Position numbers and translations under genes: made by a program. Below, piece by piece: positions 28,192 to 37,980 of a DNA stretch of 64,000 nt (its first letter is position 1; each line of letters begins with the position of its first letter). Location of the stretch: NCBI GenBank assembly GCA_021286645.1, contig JAJTBZ010000042.1, positions 1-64,000 of the forward strand. The letters run 5' to 3'. Source of the DNA: Ignavibacteria bacterium. GTDB taxonomy: Bacteria; Bacteroidota; Ignavibacteria; Ignavibacteriales; Ignavibacteriaceae. The notes under the pieces are model-generated. The model saw nothing but the letters and a program-made list of their open reading frames with translations, did not search any database and had not been told where the DNA came from.

Positions 28192-31100
28192 TCCTCTTGT
28201 GAGGAGTCGTTTTCATAAAATCGTGAATTATTTTCTCGGTTTTTTTATTTCACTGTTTGCTCTAATTATTATTATTATCGGGTTTACCCAAACTTCTACA
28301 TTCAGGGAATTTGCCCGGAATAAAGTTCTGACAATATTAAATGATTCTCTGAATGGTCATATTAATATTGAAAAGATTGATGGAACAATATTTACCACGT
28401 TAATTGTTCGCAACGCAACCTTGTTTTCGCAGGGGGATACAATAGCTTCTGTTGGCAGAGTTGCTCTTCATTTGAAGCCGCTTGAAATCTTCCGCAAAAC
28501 TATTGCCGCCGAGAGTGTTGAGATTACTGATTTGAATGCCAGGCTGTATTCTGACTCTGCCGGTTCGTTTAACATATCAAAAGTTTTTCCTTCCTCTCCC
28601 AAAGACTCAACTCATTCGGAATTCCCGTTTAAGATTCAGGTTTCTTCTTTGAAAATATCCAATGTTAATGCGGATATTTGCAGTGAAGTGAACAGGCACC
28701 ATACTGATTATGTTGATAACTTTTCTTTAAACAATTTCCGTGTTCGTAAATTTCAGTTCGAAGCTTCTGCCTCTGTGGATATTGCACGGAAAGAATTTCT
28801 CATCCAATTAAAGAAAACCGGATTTGAAAGCAATATCACTGATTTTGGCTTACAGAATTTCTCAGGTATTATATTTGCATCTCGGGATAGTGTTGTGTTG
28901 AAAGACCTCAACCTAATTACTCAACGCTCGAAGTTAAATCTTTCATTATCAGCAAGACATTTGAATATATTCGGGGACTCACTTTCTAAAGCCCTTCATA
29001 CAGCTCCTCTATCCTTAAATTTGAAAGCAGAACCGTTCCATTTTGGTGATCTGCATTTATTCGTTCCTGCTACCACAATGCTGGCCGGCCCCCTTGAGCT
29101 TCAATGCAATGCACATGGATCGTTTGATAAACTAGCTGTCGATATGCTTAATATTCAATGCGGGGAAAGTGAATTGCAGGTATCCGGGCAATTAGAAAAG
29201 ATATTTGCAGGCAGCCACATGCAGATTAAGGCGGCGATGCAAAAAAGTAAAATCCTACAATCAGATATTAGCAATCTGCTGCCTGGAATAAAGTTACCTG
29301 ATTTGAAGAATTTCTCAACCGTTGGTATCGATAGTTTGAGGTATTCAGGTACGCCATTGGTGTTTGATATTGATGGTAAATTACTTGCAGGTTCGGGTGT
29401 GCTCTCTTTTGATTCGCAACTTGATTTTGCAGGGACCTCAGCAAAGTACCAATTGTCTACACGATTTTCTGATGTCGATATTTCGTCTTTTTCTAAAGTG
29501 CCGGTTATCCTAAACGGAACGGGCAATATTGCCGGAACAAGCTTTACCCCTTCCGCTATGGTAGCCGAATTCACGTTTAATGCCGGGTATTCGGTAATTG
29601 GAAACAATGTTTTCAGGAAATTGGATTTCTTCGGAGAAGCCAACGCGGGTGAGATAGATGCTCATCTGATTACTCAGACTGATCATGATTCAGTTGAGGC
29701 TAATATCTTCGCGGTGGTAAATGATTCAATTCCCTCGTATAATGCAAATTTGAATATCTGCCACCTTAACCTTGCCAGTTTAATGCGAGATACTTCTCTG
29801 AATACTGATATCAACCTGAGTGCCAGGGTAGAGGGAAGAGGAGTAAATCTTCACGACATCCTGGGTTCATTAAATCTTGATATGCGTGAAACCACGGTAT
29901 TTGGAAACACGGTAGATGGGCTTCGCGCTGACGTACTGTTTACAGAAAATTCATCCAAACAACGAAAATTGAAAATAGTTTCTGATGTGTTCGATGCTGA
30001 GTTGAATGGCTCATATTATCTTGATAATTTAATAAATGTTACTGTTGATGAACTGAATCGCGTTCAGGGAATTATTACCCGTAAATTACAAACATATTTC
30101 CCTGATTGGCATTTGGAGCTCGATTCCTTACAGAAAATTAAAATGGGTTCTACTCCCGTACAGAATGGCCCTGCCGAAAATTTATTCGCCACATTTTCTG
30201 TTACACCAAAAAATATTGATAAAATTAATGCATTCCTTAAGAAAAGGGAAATCAGTTTTGACGGATCTCTTTATGGATCAATCAAAACCACCTCGGATAG
30301 CTGTTCAATGCAATTAAACTGCAATGTGAATTTTGCTTCGTTTGCTGATTCACTACATTCATTTTTTATTGAGAACGGAAATTTGGAATTCGATCTGGGC
30401 AATAAAATATTTGAGGAGGATCTAAATAACATCCGGAGTAATTTGCTCTTTTCAGCTGATCAGGCATTTATGGGAAACCGGTATAAAAATATTGATTGCC
30501 AGCTGAGATTGCAAAATGGGGCATTGATTGCTGCTGCAAAATTGGGACTAAATGAGAATTTTTCAGCCGACCTTAAATTACATGCCGATCTTTATAATGA
30601 CTCAATAGCCGCAACTGTTCAGAAACTATCCTGTAAATACAACACTTATGAACTCGCGAACCGTACTCCGGGAACAGTAGTGTTTGCCCATGATAATTTT
30701 TATATAAATGATCTTTCACTTTGGCGTGGGGATTCTAAATTCGCTCTTAAAGGAATATTTTCCCGTAACGGAAATAATGACTTGCAATTTACGGCTTCCG
30801 GTGTAAAAGGATATGATATAAGTTATTCTTTGCTGAACCTCGCGAGTGTAGACGTAATTGATAACGATCTTGGTTGTACGGCGCATATGACGGGTACATT
30901 GGAAAAACCGAATATCGATTTCCGCATGCAAATCGATAATATTACATACAAAAAACTCGGGCTTGGTTCTTTCGCGGGAACACTTGCATATTCAGATGAT
31001 AAATTAAATTTCTCTGCCCATTCAACTAATACTATTAATGGGAAAACCGCTACGACACTATCAATAGATGGTTATTTACCCATATATCTTGGAATCGGAG

Positions 31101-32680
31101 AAGTAGCGGAGCGTTTACATAAAGACCTTCCCCTGTTAATGGATATCAGGGCAAATAATTTTGATATGCACATGTTCAGCGATTTCGTACCGAATATTGT
31201 AGATGTTAAAGGCTTTGTAGAATCGGATATTCATATCGGTGGAACTTATAATAATCCGATGCGAAATGGGTATTTACGGCTAAATAACGGGAGCTTTCGC
31301 GCTGTCCTGAACAATCTTGAGTACTCTGCCGGTGCCGTATTAAAACTTACGGATAAAGAAATTGCACTCGATAGTATTATAGTTCAGAATATTTCGAAAG
31401 TAAAAACAAGAGGAACAATGCGGGGGGCAGGCCGTATTGATATCAGTGATCTTGATAATATAAAAGTTGAAATAAGGGCAAATGGTAGTCTTTCAGTTTT
31501 CGGGCCTGATTCAAAAACTCCCGGAGCTGCTCTATATGGCGATATGTTTCTCGAAAGCGGAGGGGATATAGTCTTTACCATGGCAGATGGCCAGTCGTTT
31601 TTGAGAATGCCCCTTGTTGTTACTGATGCGGCGCTCATTTTCCCTCCAATGCAAAATGTGTATTCGGGCGCGAGAGATAATTTTTATTACCGGTATCCGG
31701 AAGAAAAAATCAAACTTTCGGCTCGTGAAGAAGAAATTCGTAAGCTGCTTTCTCAGGCAGCTGAAAGAAAGCAATTGGATGATAGTAAGGGGAGTACCGG
31801 TTTAAACTTTGACTATGAAATTAGCATGAGCATGAAAAATGAAGGCAATTTTACATTTATTTTTGCTCAGGAATCAAATCAAAAACTAACAGCCCTTCTT
31901 AAAGGTGATGTGCTTTTTGAACGCAAGTACGGTATCCAGAATTTTCAGGGAGAGTTAAAAGTTCTGGAAGGTTCTACTCTGGAGTTTATAAAATCCTTTA
32001 CTGCAACCGGTTCTCTACGCTTTGAAAGCGATATTACTAATCCTTATCTGGATATTGTTGGCTTATATAAAGGGTACTACACCGAAGTGGATACATCGAA
32101 AGGCCCGGGCAGCCAAAAAGAAGAAGAAGTTGCCGTTAAAGTTAAATTAAGCGGTCCCTTACAGGATATGGCAAAAAATTTCTCGAAGAGTGACGATAAT
32201 ATCGCGATCTATTATGGAAAGACTAATATTGAGAAAAATATAGCCTCGACTGAGTATGATAAAGCCGATGCAATGTGGTTTGTTTTATTGGGGAAATTTA
32301 AGAAGGATATATCGTCGCAGGATAAAACGAAAACGGCCGGACAGATAGATCCTATTACCGGTACAGCCACATCTGTAGCAGGCTCAGTGATAGGAGGTCT
32401 ACTGAATAACTATTTGGGAGAGGTTGTTAGAACAATTGAGTTGCGTAATATGGGAACTAGTACTAAGTTCAATCTCAGCGGCAGGTATAAGAACTTCAGG
32501 TATACTATTGGCGGCTCGACGAATTTCTTACAGGATTTCTCTACTGCTAATCTCCGGGTGGAATACCCGATATTTGAGAAATTTTTTATACGGGTAGAGC
32601 GTAAAGAGGCCACTTCAGAAATCAATTCAACGAACGATATGATCAATGAAGTCGGGTTCCGGTATAGCTTCGAATTCTAA
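28175..32680 (+). CDS. tamB: TamB-like translocation/assembly module protein (DUF490)
   Basis: The product, about 1500 residues, has an N-terminal membrane anchor (IVNYFLGFFISLFALIIIIIG) and a very long beta-rich periplasmic body, as in AsmA-like lipid-bridge proteins. The TamB C-terminal domain ends it (VKVKLSGPLQ, ADAMWFVLLGKF, VRTIELRNMG, final RYSFEF). TamB links inner and outer membranes and is implicated in phospholipid transport and outer-membrane protein assembly. It follows lipid A and heptose genes, which fits. The start is uncertain: GTG 28175 (overlapping rfaE2 by 17 bp) or GTG 28199 are both plausible; ATG 28118 would overlap much more. The gene converges on a methyltransferase gene 9 bp away. 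Confidence 0.9.
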   Translation: MKREISPLVRSRFHKIVNYFLGFFISLFALIIIIIGFTQTSTFREFARNKVLTILNDSLNGHINIEKIDGTIFTTLIVRNATLFSQGDTIASVGRVALHLKPLEIFRKTIAAESVEITDLNARLYSDSAGSFNISKVFPSSPKDSTHSEFPFKIQVSSLKISNVNADICSEVNRHHTDYVDNFSLNNFRVRKFQFEASASVDIARKEFLIQLKKTGFESNITDFGLQNFSGIIFASRDSVVLKDLNLITQRSKLNLSLSARHLNIFGDSLSKALHTAPLSLNLKAEPFHFGDLHLFVPATTMLAGPLELQCNAHGSFDKLAVDMLNIQCGESELQVSGQLEKIFAGSHMQIKAAMQKSKILQSDISNLLPGIKLPDLKNFSTVGIDSLRYSGTPLVFDIDGKLLAGSGVLSFDSQLDFAGTSAKYQLSTRFSDVDISSFSKVPVILNGTGNIAGTSFTPSAMVAEFTFNAGYSVIGNNVFRKLDFFGEANAGEIDAHLITQTDHDSVEANIFAVVNDSIPSYNANLNICHLNLASLMRDTSLNTDINLSARVEGRGVNLHDILGSLNLDMRETTVFGNTVDGLRADVLFTENSSKQRKLKIVSDVFDAELNGSYYLDNLINVTVDELNRVQGIITRKLQTYFPDWHLELDSLQKIKMGSTPVQNGPAENLFATFSVTPKNIDKINAFLKKREISFDGSLYGSIKTTSDSCSMQLNCNVNFASFADSLHSFFIENGNLEFDLGNKIFEEDLNNIRSNLLFSADQAFMGNRYKNIDCQLRLQNGALIAAAKLGLNENFSADLKLHADLYNDSIAATVQKLSCKYNTYELANRTPGTVVFAHDNFYINDLSLWRGDSKFALKGIFSRNGNNDLQFTASGVKGYDISYSLLNLASVDVIDNDLGCTAHMTGTLEKPNIDFRMQIDNITYKKLGLGSFAGTLAYSDDKLNFSAHSTNTINGKTATTLSIDGYLPIYLGIGEVAERLHKDLPLLMDIRANNFDMHMFSDFVPNIVDVKGFVESDIHIGGTYNNPMRNGYLRLNNGSFRAVLNNLEYSAGAVLKLTDKEIALDSIIVQNISKVKTRGTMRGAGRIDISDLDNIKVEIRANGSLSVFGPDSKTPGAALYGDMFLESGGDIVFTMADGQSFLRMPLVVTDAALIFPPMQNVYSGARDNFYYRYPEEKIKLSAREEEIRKLLSQAAERKQLDDSKGSTGLNFDYEISMSMKNEGNFTFIFAQESNQKLTALLKGDVLFERKYGIQNFQGELKVLEGSTLEFIKSFTATGSLRFESDITNPYLDIVGLYKGYYTEVDTSKGPGSQKEEEVAVKVKLSGPLQDMAKNFSKSDDNIAIYYGKTNIEKNIASTEYDKADAMWFVLLGKFKKDISSQDKTKTAGQIDPITGTATSVAGSVIGGLLNNYLGEVVRTIELRNMGTSTKFNLSGRYKNFRYTIGGSTNFLQDFSTANLRVEYPIFEKFFIRVERKEATSEINSTNDMINEVGFRYSFEF

Positions 32681-32689
32681 AGCAGAAGT

Positions 32690-33436
32690 TTAGCGGGGTG
32701 TTTGTAATAGATAGGTTACCGATATCATCTCTGTTTCCAATAACTTGACTTCATCCTCCTGAGCCTGGACATAGGTATCAAACAAATCGCTTTTCTCCGG
32801 ATATAATTCTTTCAATTCACCCGCCCGCTGCTTAATCTTTTCGGTATTATAAATATTTATTTCATGTAACTGTTCCCGGTCATGCAACTGCGAGTCAACT
32901 ATGTTTAAACCGCTTTGAGTGAATATATATTCTAATATATTGATAGATAATGTCGCTGTTTCATATAGAATATGCTTCCCGGGTCTGCAGCAGGCAGTTA
33001 TTTGCTGGAGTGATTCAATTTCATTACCTAATACGTCGGTATCTGCCCCGAAAATAACCAGATCGATATCACGGAAAGCAGTTACGGCAGTTCGAAGATC
33101 CATGACGTTAAACTCGACAAAGTTCTGCATTTCTAATTGAACTGCTATTTCCCGGGCATCATCGATGAATGGCGGAAAGAGATCAATTCCTATGCCTCTT
33201 ATACCATATTTTCGCGCGAATTGCAGCACATTTGCGCCTTTACCACAACAGAGATCCAGAACAGTATTATCCACCTGTAATCCACCCAATGCTCTATCGA
33301 GCAGTTCAATAGAAACAATAGGCTTTGATCCAAGTTCAAAAAGATCTTTCAGTAAATAGGGAATATAGCGGATAAGTCGTTTATCGGCCCCGCTTAAAGA
33401 TTGAACTATTTTAAAATCATTATCTTGATCGCTCAT
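32690..33436 (-). CDS. Class I SAM-dependent methyltransferase
   Basis: The 248-residue protein has methyltransferase motif I, VLDLCCGKGANVLQFAR (about 62-78), then GIGIDLFPPFIDDAREIA with the acidic ribose-binding Asp, and NVMDLRTAV for the adenine-binding loop. The substrate is not recognisable; small-molecule methylation is most likely. ATG 33436 (MSDQDND) is preferred over an in-frame GTG at 33454, which has no ribosome-binding site. It stands alone on its strand, convergent with tamB. Confidence 0.85.
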   Translation of the reverse strand: MSDQDNDFKIVQSLSGADKRLIRYIPYLLKDLFELGSKPIVSIELLDRALGGLQVDNTVLDLCCGKGANVLQFARKYGIRGIGIDLFPPFIDDAREIAVQLEMQNFVEFNVMDLRTAVTAFRDIDLVIFGADTDVLGNEIESLQQITACCRPGKHILYETATLSINILEYIFTQSGLNIVDSQLHDREQLHEINIYNTEKIKQRAGELKELYPEKSDLFDTYVQAQEDEVKLLETEMISVTYLLQTPR

Positions 33437-33677
33437 ATACAGAAGAAACGACACACATTCTATTCAACGAACCTCAGTTAGTCTGATAACGCAATGTAGT
33501 AAAAAAAAAATTAAAATGCTTGATTGTAAGCACGCGGATAAAAGTGAAAAAAAAATCGCTTTTTGCGCATTCATGAATGAATTCTTATGTGCAGAAAAGA
33601 AAATATTCGTAAATTTATAAATCTAACTTGCAGTGAAAACTCTCAAGACAGACTATACAATAATTTCGGAAAACGAT

Positions 33678-34406
33678 ATGAACTTAGATGTTTTAGTTTT
33701 TTGCGCCCATCCTGATGATGCTGAAATTGGGATGGGAGGAACCATTGCTAAATTTGCCGCACATAACATGAAGGTGGGCATAATAGATTTTAGCAGAGGT
33801 GAATTAGGGACACGCGGCTCTGCTGAAATACGTCAGAAAGAAGCCTTTCAATCGGCAATAGTGCTTAAAGTTGCTACTAGAGAAAATTTGCATATTCCTG
33901 ATGGCGATATTCAATCGAATAAAGAAAATATGCTTAAGGTGGTAATGGCTATACGGCGGTTTAAACCAAAACTCATTTTTGCTCCATTTAAAAACGATCG
34001 GCATCCCGATCATGTTGCCGTAAGCAAAATGGTCAAGAAAGCATTTTTCTTCTGTGGTGTGCAAAAAATGAAGACGTTTTCACATGGAAGCGGGCAGGAG
34101 GCATATCGTCCGAAAAAATTATACTATTATATGCAGTCATATTCATTTACTCCTTCATTTATTGTTGATATCTCAGAAAGCTTTGAATTGAAGATGAAGG
34201 CTCTTGGCTGCTATACTACACAGTTTTTTAATCCGGAAAATACCGAACCGGAAACATTTATTAGTCAGCCAGGATTCCTAAAATCGATTGAATCCCGCGC
34301 ACAACTTTATGGATTTAAAATAGGAAAGGACTACGGAGAACCGTTTTTCTGTGAAGAAGATACCGAATTGGATATCATTCATCAGGTGAGAGGTCTTCAT
34401 CGTTAG
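33678..34406 (+). CDS. bshB1: Bacillithiol biosynthesis deacetylase BshB1
   Basis: This 242-residue zinc hydrolase of the PIG-L/LmbE family removes the acetyl group from GlcNAc-malate during bacillithiol synthesis. The zinc motif HPDDAEIGMGGTI (about residue 11) and the second site NDRHPDHVAVS (about 108-118) are present. The C-terminal segments YYYMQSYSFTPSFIVDIS and RAQLYGFKIGKDYGEPF are characteristic of BshB1 of Bacteroidota. I start at ATG 33678 (MNLDVLVFCAHPDD), which fits family N-termini, rather than the in-frame GTG 33633. The other bacillithiol genes are not in the window. Confidence 0.9.
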   Translation: MNLDVLVFCAHPDDAEIGMGGTIAKFAAHNMKVGIIDFSRGELGTRGSAEIRQKEAFQSAIVLKVATRENLHIPDGDIQSNKENMLKVVMAIRRFKPKLIFAPFKNDRHPDHVAVSKMVKKAFFFCGVQKMKTFSHGSGQEAYRPKKLYYYMQSYSFTPSFIVDISESFELKMKALGCYTTQFFNPENTEPETFISQPGFLKSIESRAQLYGFKIGKDYGEPFFCEEDTELDIIHQVRGLHR

Positions 34407-34431
34407 GCTTACCTTGGTCTGTACGTTTACT

Positions 34432-34480
34432 AAAACCGCACATCCGTGTTAATTCCCGATGATGCGGTTTTCTATTTTTT
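34432..34480 (+). terminator. Terminator after bshB1
   Basis: AAAACCGCA at 34432-34440 pairs with TGCGGTTTT at 34463-34471, with a partly paired 22-base loop, followed by CTATTTTTTATT. It lies 26 bp after the bshB1 stop and before the LTA synthase-like gene. Confidence 0.7.
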
Positions 34481-34501
34481 ATTAATTGAATTGAAGTGAT
34501 A

Positions 34502-36460
34502 ATGAAGCGAGTTCCTTTCCGGTTTCCACAGCATATAACATTCTTTCTGGCAGCATATACATTAGGGATGGTGTTTTTTTTAATCTTTCGTACTGTTCTC
34601 TTGAGCACGAATATATCCCAGGCTTCGGCCCTTCCCGAGCATCAGATAGTTTCATTGATTTTTCAGGCAATGATAATGGGACTGCGTTTTGATACCGTGG
34701 TTTCCGGATATATACTTGCTCTGCCACTGATTTTACTTATTATACAATCTTTCCTGTCATTCGAGAGTAGAATTGCTTTGATACTGCGTGTGGCAGCATT
34801 CTGGTTAGCCGGAATTTTGTATACAGTAGCTTTTATGATTTGTAGTGCTGATATTCCATTCTTTAATTATTATTTCTCACGACTTACAACTGCCGTGCTA
34901 AACTGGGCAGATGAACGCAGTTTTATGGTAGGAATGATATTTAAGGAAAAGAGTTATCTGTTATATGTGGTTATATGTATAATCTTATCATCAGTATTTT
35001 GGCGCGCGTATTATTTACTATTTAAAGGATTATTGAAGTCTGAATCCAAGCGGCCAACCATTACCTTGAATATTGTTGGTAGCCTTCTTCTTATACTTGC
35101 TACATTTGTTGGTATTCGGGGCAGATTAGAAACGAAATCGCCAATTCGGGCAGGTACCGCAGCATTTTCAGAATTTGCCTTCCCGAACCAGCTGGGCTTG
35201 AATCCCGTATTTACGTTTTTACGGAGTTATCTCGATGACCTTGAAGGGAAAACTACCCGGCTGCAATTGATTAACGAAGCGGAAGCTATTCGAAATGTAC
35301 AAGCATATTTTCAGACTTCAGAGGGAATTGAGCGGGTAATTGCCGGCAGGAAAAAACCCGATTCGCTGAATGTGGTAGTTGTAATCATGGAAAGTATGTC
35401 CGCCCATAAAATGCACAGGTATGGCAATAGTTTAATTGTTACACCTTTTTTAGATAGCCTGGCTTCCATTTCATACTGCTTCGATAATTTTTACTCCGCG
35501 GGTATTCATACATATAATGGTGTATATTCTACGCTGTATTCATTCCCTTCATTAATGAAACAGCACCCGATGAAGATGACTACTGTTCCTTCAATGACTG
35601 GTTTTCCGGTAACCCTGAAGAATAATGGTTACTCAACAATCTTCTTCACCACACATGATGATCAGTTCGATAATATGGCCGGGTTTATGTATGCAAATGG
35701 TTTTGAAAAAGTTGTGAGTCAAAAAGATTACCCGAGTGAATGGGTAGTTGGGCCTACCGGTGTGCCAGATCATATCCTATTCGAACAAAGTATCCAATAC
35801 CTAAACGCACTATCTACTAAAGGTAAACCGTTTTTTGCTGCTTTGCTAACCGCAAGTGATCACGGTCCCTATTTTATTCCTTCAAATATACCGTTTAAAC
35901 CAAAATATGAAGGAATATTGAATCAAATAATAGAGTATGCAGATTGGTCCCTTTCACACTTTATGGATATTGCCTCCAAACAGCCATGGTTTAATAATAC
36001 TGTTTTTGTATTCGTTGCCGATCATGGTGCCAGTTTAGATCCTAAATATGAACTGCCGATATCTTATGTGCATTCACCATGCATTATCTATAGTAAGCAA
36101 TTGCCTGATATGCCAAAAACAATAGAATCGCAAGGCTCGCAAATTGATGTTTTCCCTACGGTTATGGGAATACTTGGTTTGCCGTATACAAACCAGACTT
36201 TTGGTACAGATATTTTGCATGCCCCTCGCCCGGTGGTCTATTTTAGTGCAGATGAGAAAATAGGATGTATCGCGGGTGATTATTACTTCCTACGGAAGGG
36301 GGATGGTAGTGAAGCATTATATAATTTCCGAAATAATTCTACAATTGATGAAATAGCCGGACGCAAAGCCTTAGCTGATAGCATGAAAACATATACATAC
36401 TCAATGATGCAGAGTGCTCAAATGGTTATAAAACAAAACACTCACAAGCAGAAGAAATAA
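34502..36460 (+). CDS. LTA synthase family protein (phosphoglycerol transferase / sulfatase fold)
   Basis: The 652-residue protein has five N-terminal membrane helices (about 10-200) and an extracytoplasmic alkaline-phosphatase-superfamily domain. Catalytic landmarks are intact: VVIMESMSAHKM (metal-binding Glu), AGIHTYNGVYSTLYSFP (Thr nucleophile), FFTTHDDQFDNMAGFM, and FVADHGAS near residue 506. In Firmicutes such enzymes polymerise glycerol phosphate into lipoteichoic acid. In diderms relatives add phosphoglycerol or phosphoethanolamine to glycans or lipids, which is inferred here. ATG 34502 is used; an upstream GTG at 34496 is in frame. Confidence 0.9.
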   Translation: MKRVPFRFPQHITFFLAAYTLGMVFFLIFRTVLLSTNISQASALPEHQIVSLIFQAMIMGLRFDTVVSGYILALPLILLIIQSFLSFESRIALILRVAAFWLAGILYTVAFMICSADIPFFNYYFSRLTTAVLNWADERSFMVGMIFKEKSYLLYVVICIILSSVFWRAYYLLFKGLLKSESKRPTITLNIVGSLLLILATFVGIRGRLETKSPIRAGTAAFSEFAFPNQLGLNPVFTFLRSYLDDLEGKTTRLQLINEAEAIRNVQAYFQTSEGIERVIAGRKKPDSLNVVVVIMESMSAHKMHRYGNSLIVTPFLDSLASISYCFDNFYSAGIHTYNGVYSTLYSFPSLMKQHPMKMTTVPSMTGFPVTLKNNGYSTIFFTTHDDQFDNMAGFMYANGFEKVVSQKDYPSEWVVGPTGVPDHILFEQSIQYLNALSTKGKPFFAALLTASDHGPYFIPSNIPFKPKYEGILNQIIEYADWSLSHFMDIASKQPWFNNTVFVFVADHGASLDPKYELPISYVHSPCIIYSKQLPDMPKTIESQGSQIDVFPTVMGILGLPYTNQTFGTDILHAPRPVVYFSADEKIGCIAGDYYFLRKGDGSEALYNFRNNSTIDEIAGRKALADSMKTYTYSMMQSAQMVIKQNTHKQKK

Positions 36461-36724
36461 TTCCCAATACTTAGAGGTACTACAACGAGATAACGAGTAG
36501 TACCTCAATGTAAACTCTTCATATAGCCGCAATCTACAGCAGGATACAGTTCCCACGATTGAAAAAAATATCGAAAAAAAACATCAATTAATTCAATCGT
36601 TTTCCCTATTTTAACAGACTCTTTTTTAAAAAAAGGGAAGATGAAAGAACGACTCGCGTTTCTTAATAAATGGACATCTTCTCCAAGAGTAACTTACGTA
36701 TAGAGAAATTGTGAACAGGTTTTT
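36461..36724. other. Short intergenic region with three successive inverted repeats
   Basis: Three perfect inverted repeats occur here: 36474-36483 with 36497-36506 (10 bp, arm GAGGTACTAC), 36555-36563 with 36592-36600 (9 bp, arm ACGATTGAA), and 36602-36607 with 36634-36639 (6 bp, TTCCCT). The first may end the LTA synthase-like transcript. The second is followed by a T-rich run. Together they could form a leader RNA for the downstream membrane protein gene; I recognise no known riboswitch. Confidence 0.45.
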
Positions 36725-37921
36725 ATGGAATGGGTCATACTAATTAGTTGGTTGTCCATTATCAATGGAGCTTTGGGCGGCCAATATATATTAAATTGGA
36801 TGGGTAATCAACCAAAGTTCGTTGGTGATAAGCAAGTAGGAGTGTCGCCGGGAATAATGACTTTCTGGCGCGAAGTGTCGAAGCTATTGTGGGCAGTAAT
36901 TGCAGTTTTTATAGAACTGGTACGTGGAAAACAGTGGAAATATCTGTGGCCTGGTATGCTTTCGCTTACAACCTTAATAATTTGCGCTTTCACTGGTGTA
37001 ATTGAAAATATTGGATTTTTCTATTTGCCACGGTATTATTCACCTCATTTGTATGCACCATACGTTAATATATATTTAGCGTTTCTGCCATTCTGGGGTA
37101 AATTATTATTTAATGCTCCTATCCGTAAAGAACATTATGCTGGTATTTCGCTTGTAGTATTAGGACTTGCTTTTCCCCATGTACCCCGTATTTTCGGAAT
37201 TCAGGCTGATCCGAGCACTCGTTTGGATTTTACCGCGATTCTATGGATTGTGATAATAAATATTTGCCTGATGTCTCAACAGGTTTTGAACAATAAAACT
37301 GTTCAAACAGCATTACCAAATGTTGGGGCTAATGCATTGGTAGTATGGCGAGAAATATGGAAATTGATCTTCATTGTATCCGCGGTTATTATTTTCCCTA
37401 TTTTCGGAAGTATGCTAAAAATTAACATGCCTGAAAAAGTAGAAGCCAAGATATATGAGACTCAGGTACTGGTAAAACTTGATTCAGCACAAAAGCAAAT
37501 TCTGGCACTGAATTATTCCAAAGTAGGTCAGGAATATAAACTACGTCAAAACGCTACTCCCGAGGATTTAAAAGCAGTTGAAACCTGTTTTAAAACGGCC
37601 GAGTATCACCGGTTTTTCTCATTGTTTGATGGGAGCATACTCCCGAAAAATTGGTGGCCGATACTTTTTGTTGTTCTTGCAGGCCTTACCGGGTATATAT
37701 ATAGTTTTGGCTTCTTTAAGCTCTCCCGATTCGCTGCACACTTTTGGGTACCGTATACAAATGTCTATCTGGCCCTGCTCCCGTTTATTATGATGTTATT
37801 TGGGAAGGATGTAACCCCATTTCAAATAGGAGGAGCAATTATTGTTACTGCCGGTTTGATGGTTGGAGTTTCGGATTACAGCCGTAATAAAGTTGAAGAG
37901 ATCGAAAAAAAACACGCGTAA
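36725..37921 (+). CDS. DMT-like membrane protein with two homologous halves
   Basis: This 398-residue membrane protein has about ten hydrophobic segments arranged as an internal duplication. FWREVSKLLWAVIAVFI (near 47) matches VWREIWKLIFIVSAVII (near 208), and HLYAPYVNIYLAFLPF (near 111) matches HFWVPYTNVYLALLPF (near 341). This is the fold logic of drug/metabolite (EamA) transporters. A soluble insert of about 60 residues (EKVEAKIYETQVLVKL onwards, residues 238-300) interrupts the second half. The substrate is unknown. The gene has its own terminator. Confidence 0.75.
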   Translation: MEWVILISWLSIINGALGGQYILNWMGNQPKFVGDKQVGVSPGIMTFWREVSKLLWAVIAVFIELVRGKQWKYLWPGMLSLTTLIICAFTGVIENIGFFYLPRYYSPHLYAPYVNIYLAFLPFWGKLLFNAPIRKEHYAGISLVVLGLAFPHVPRIFGIQADPSTRLDFTAILWIVIINICLMSQQVLNNKTVQTALPNVGANALVVWREIWKLIFIVSAVIIFPIFGSMLKINMPEKVEAKIYETQVLVKLDSAQKQILALNYSKVGQEYKLRQNATPEDLKAVETCFKTAEYHRFFSLFDGSILPKNWWPILFVVLAGLTGYIYSFGFFKLSRFAAHFWVPYTNVYLALLPFIMMLFGKDVTPFQIGGAIIVTAGLMVGVSDYSRNKVEEIEKKHA

Positions 37922-37944
37922 CCGGCGTCTAAACTGAAAATTCA

Positions 37945-37980
37945 AAGCCACACGGACTTGCTCCGTGTGGCTTTTTTTTT
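37945..37980 (+). terminator. Strong terminator after the DMT-like gene
   Basis: A 12-bp perfect stem (37945-37956 with 37962-37973, arm AAGCCACACGGA) with loop CTTGC is followed by a T run to 37980. It is 24 bp downstream of the stop. Confidence 0.95.
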
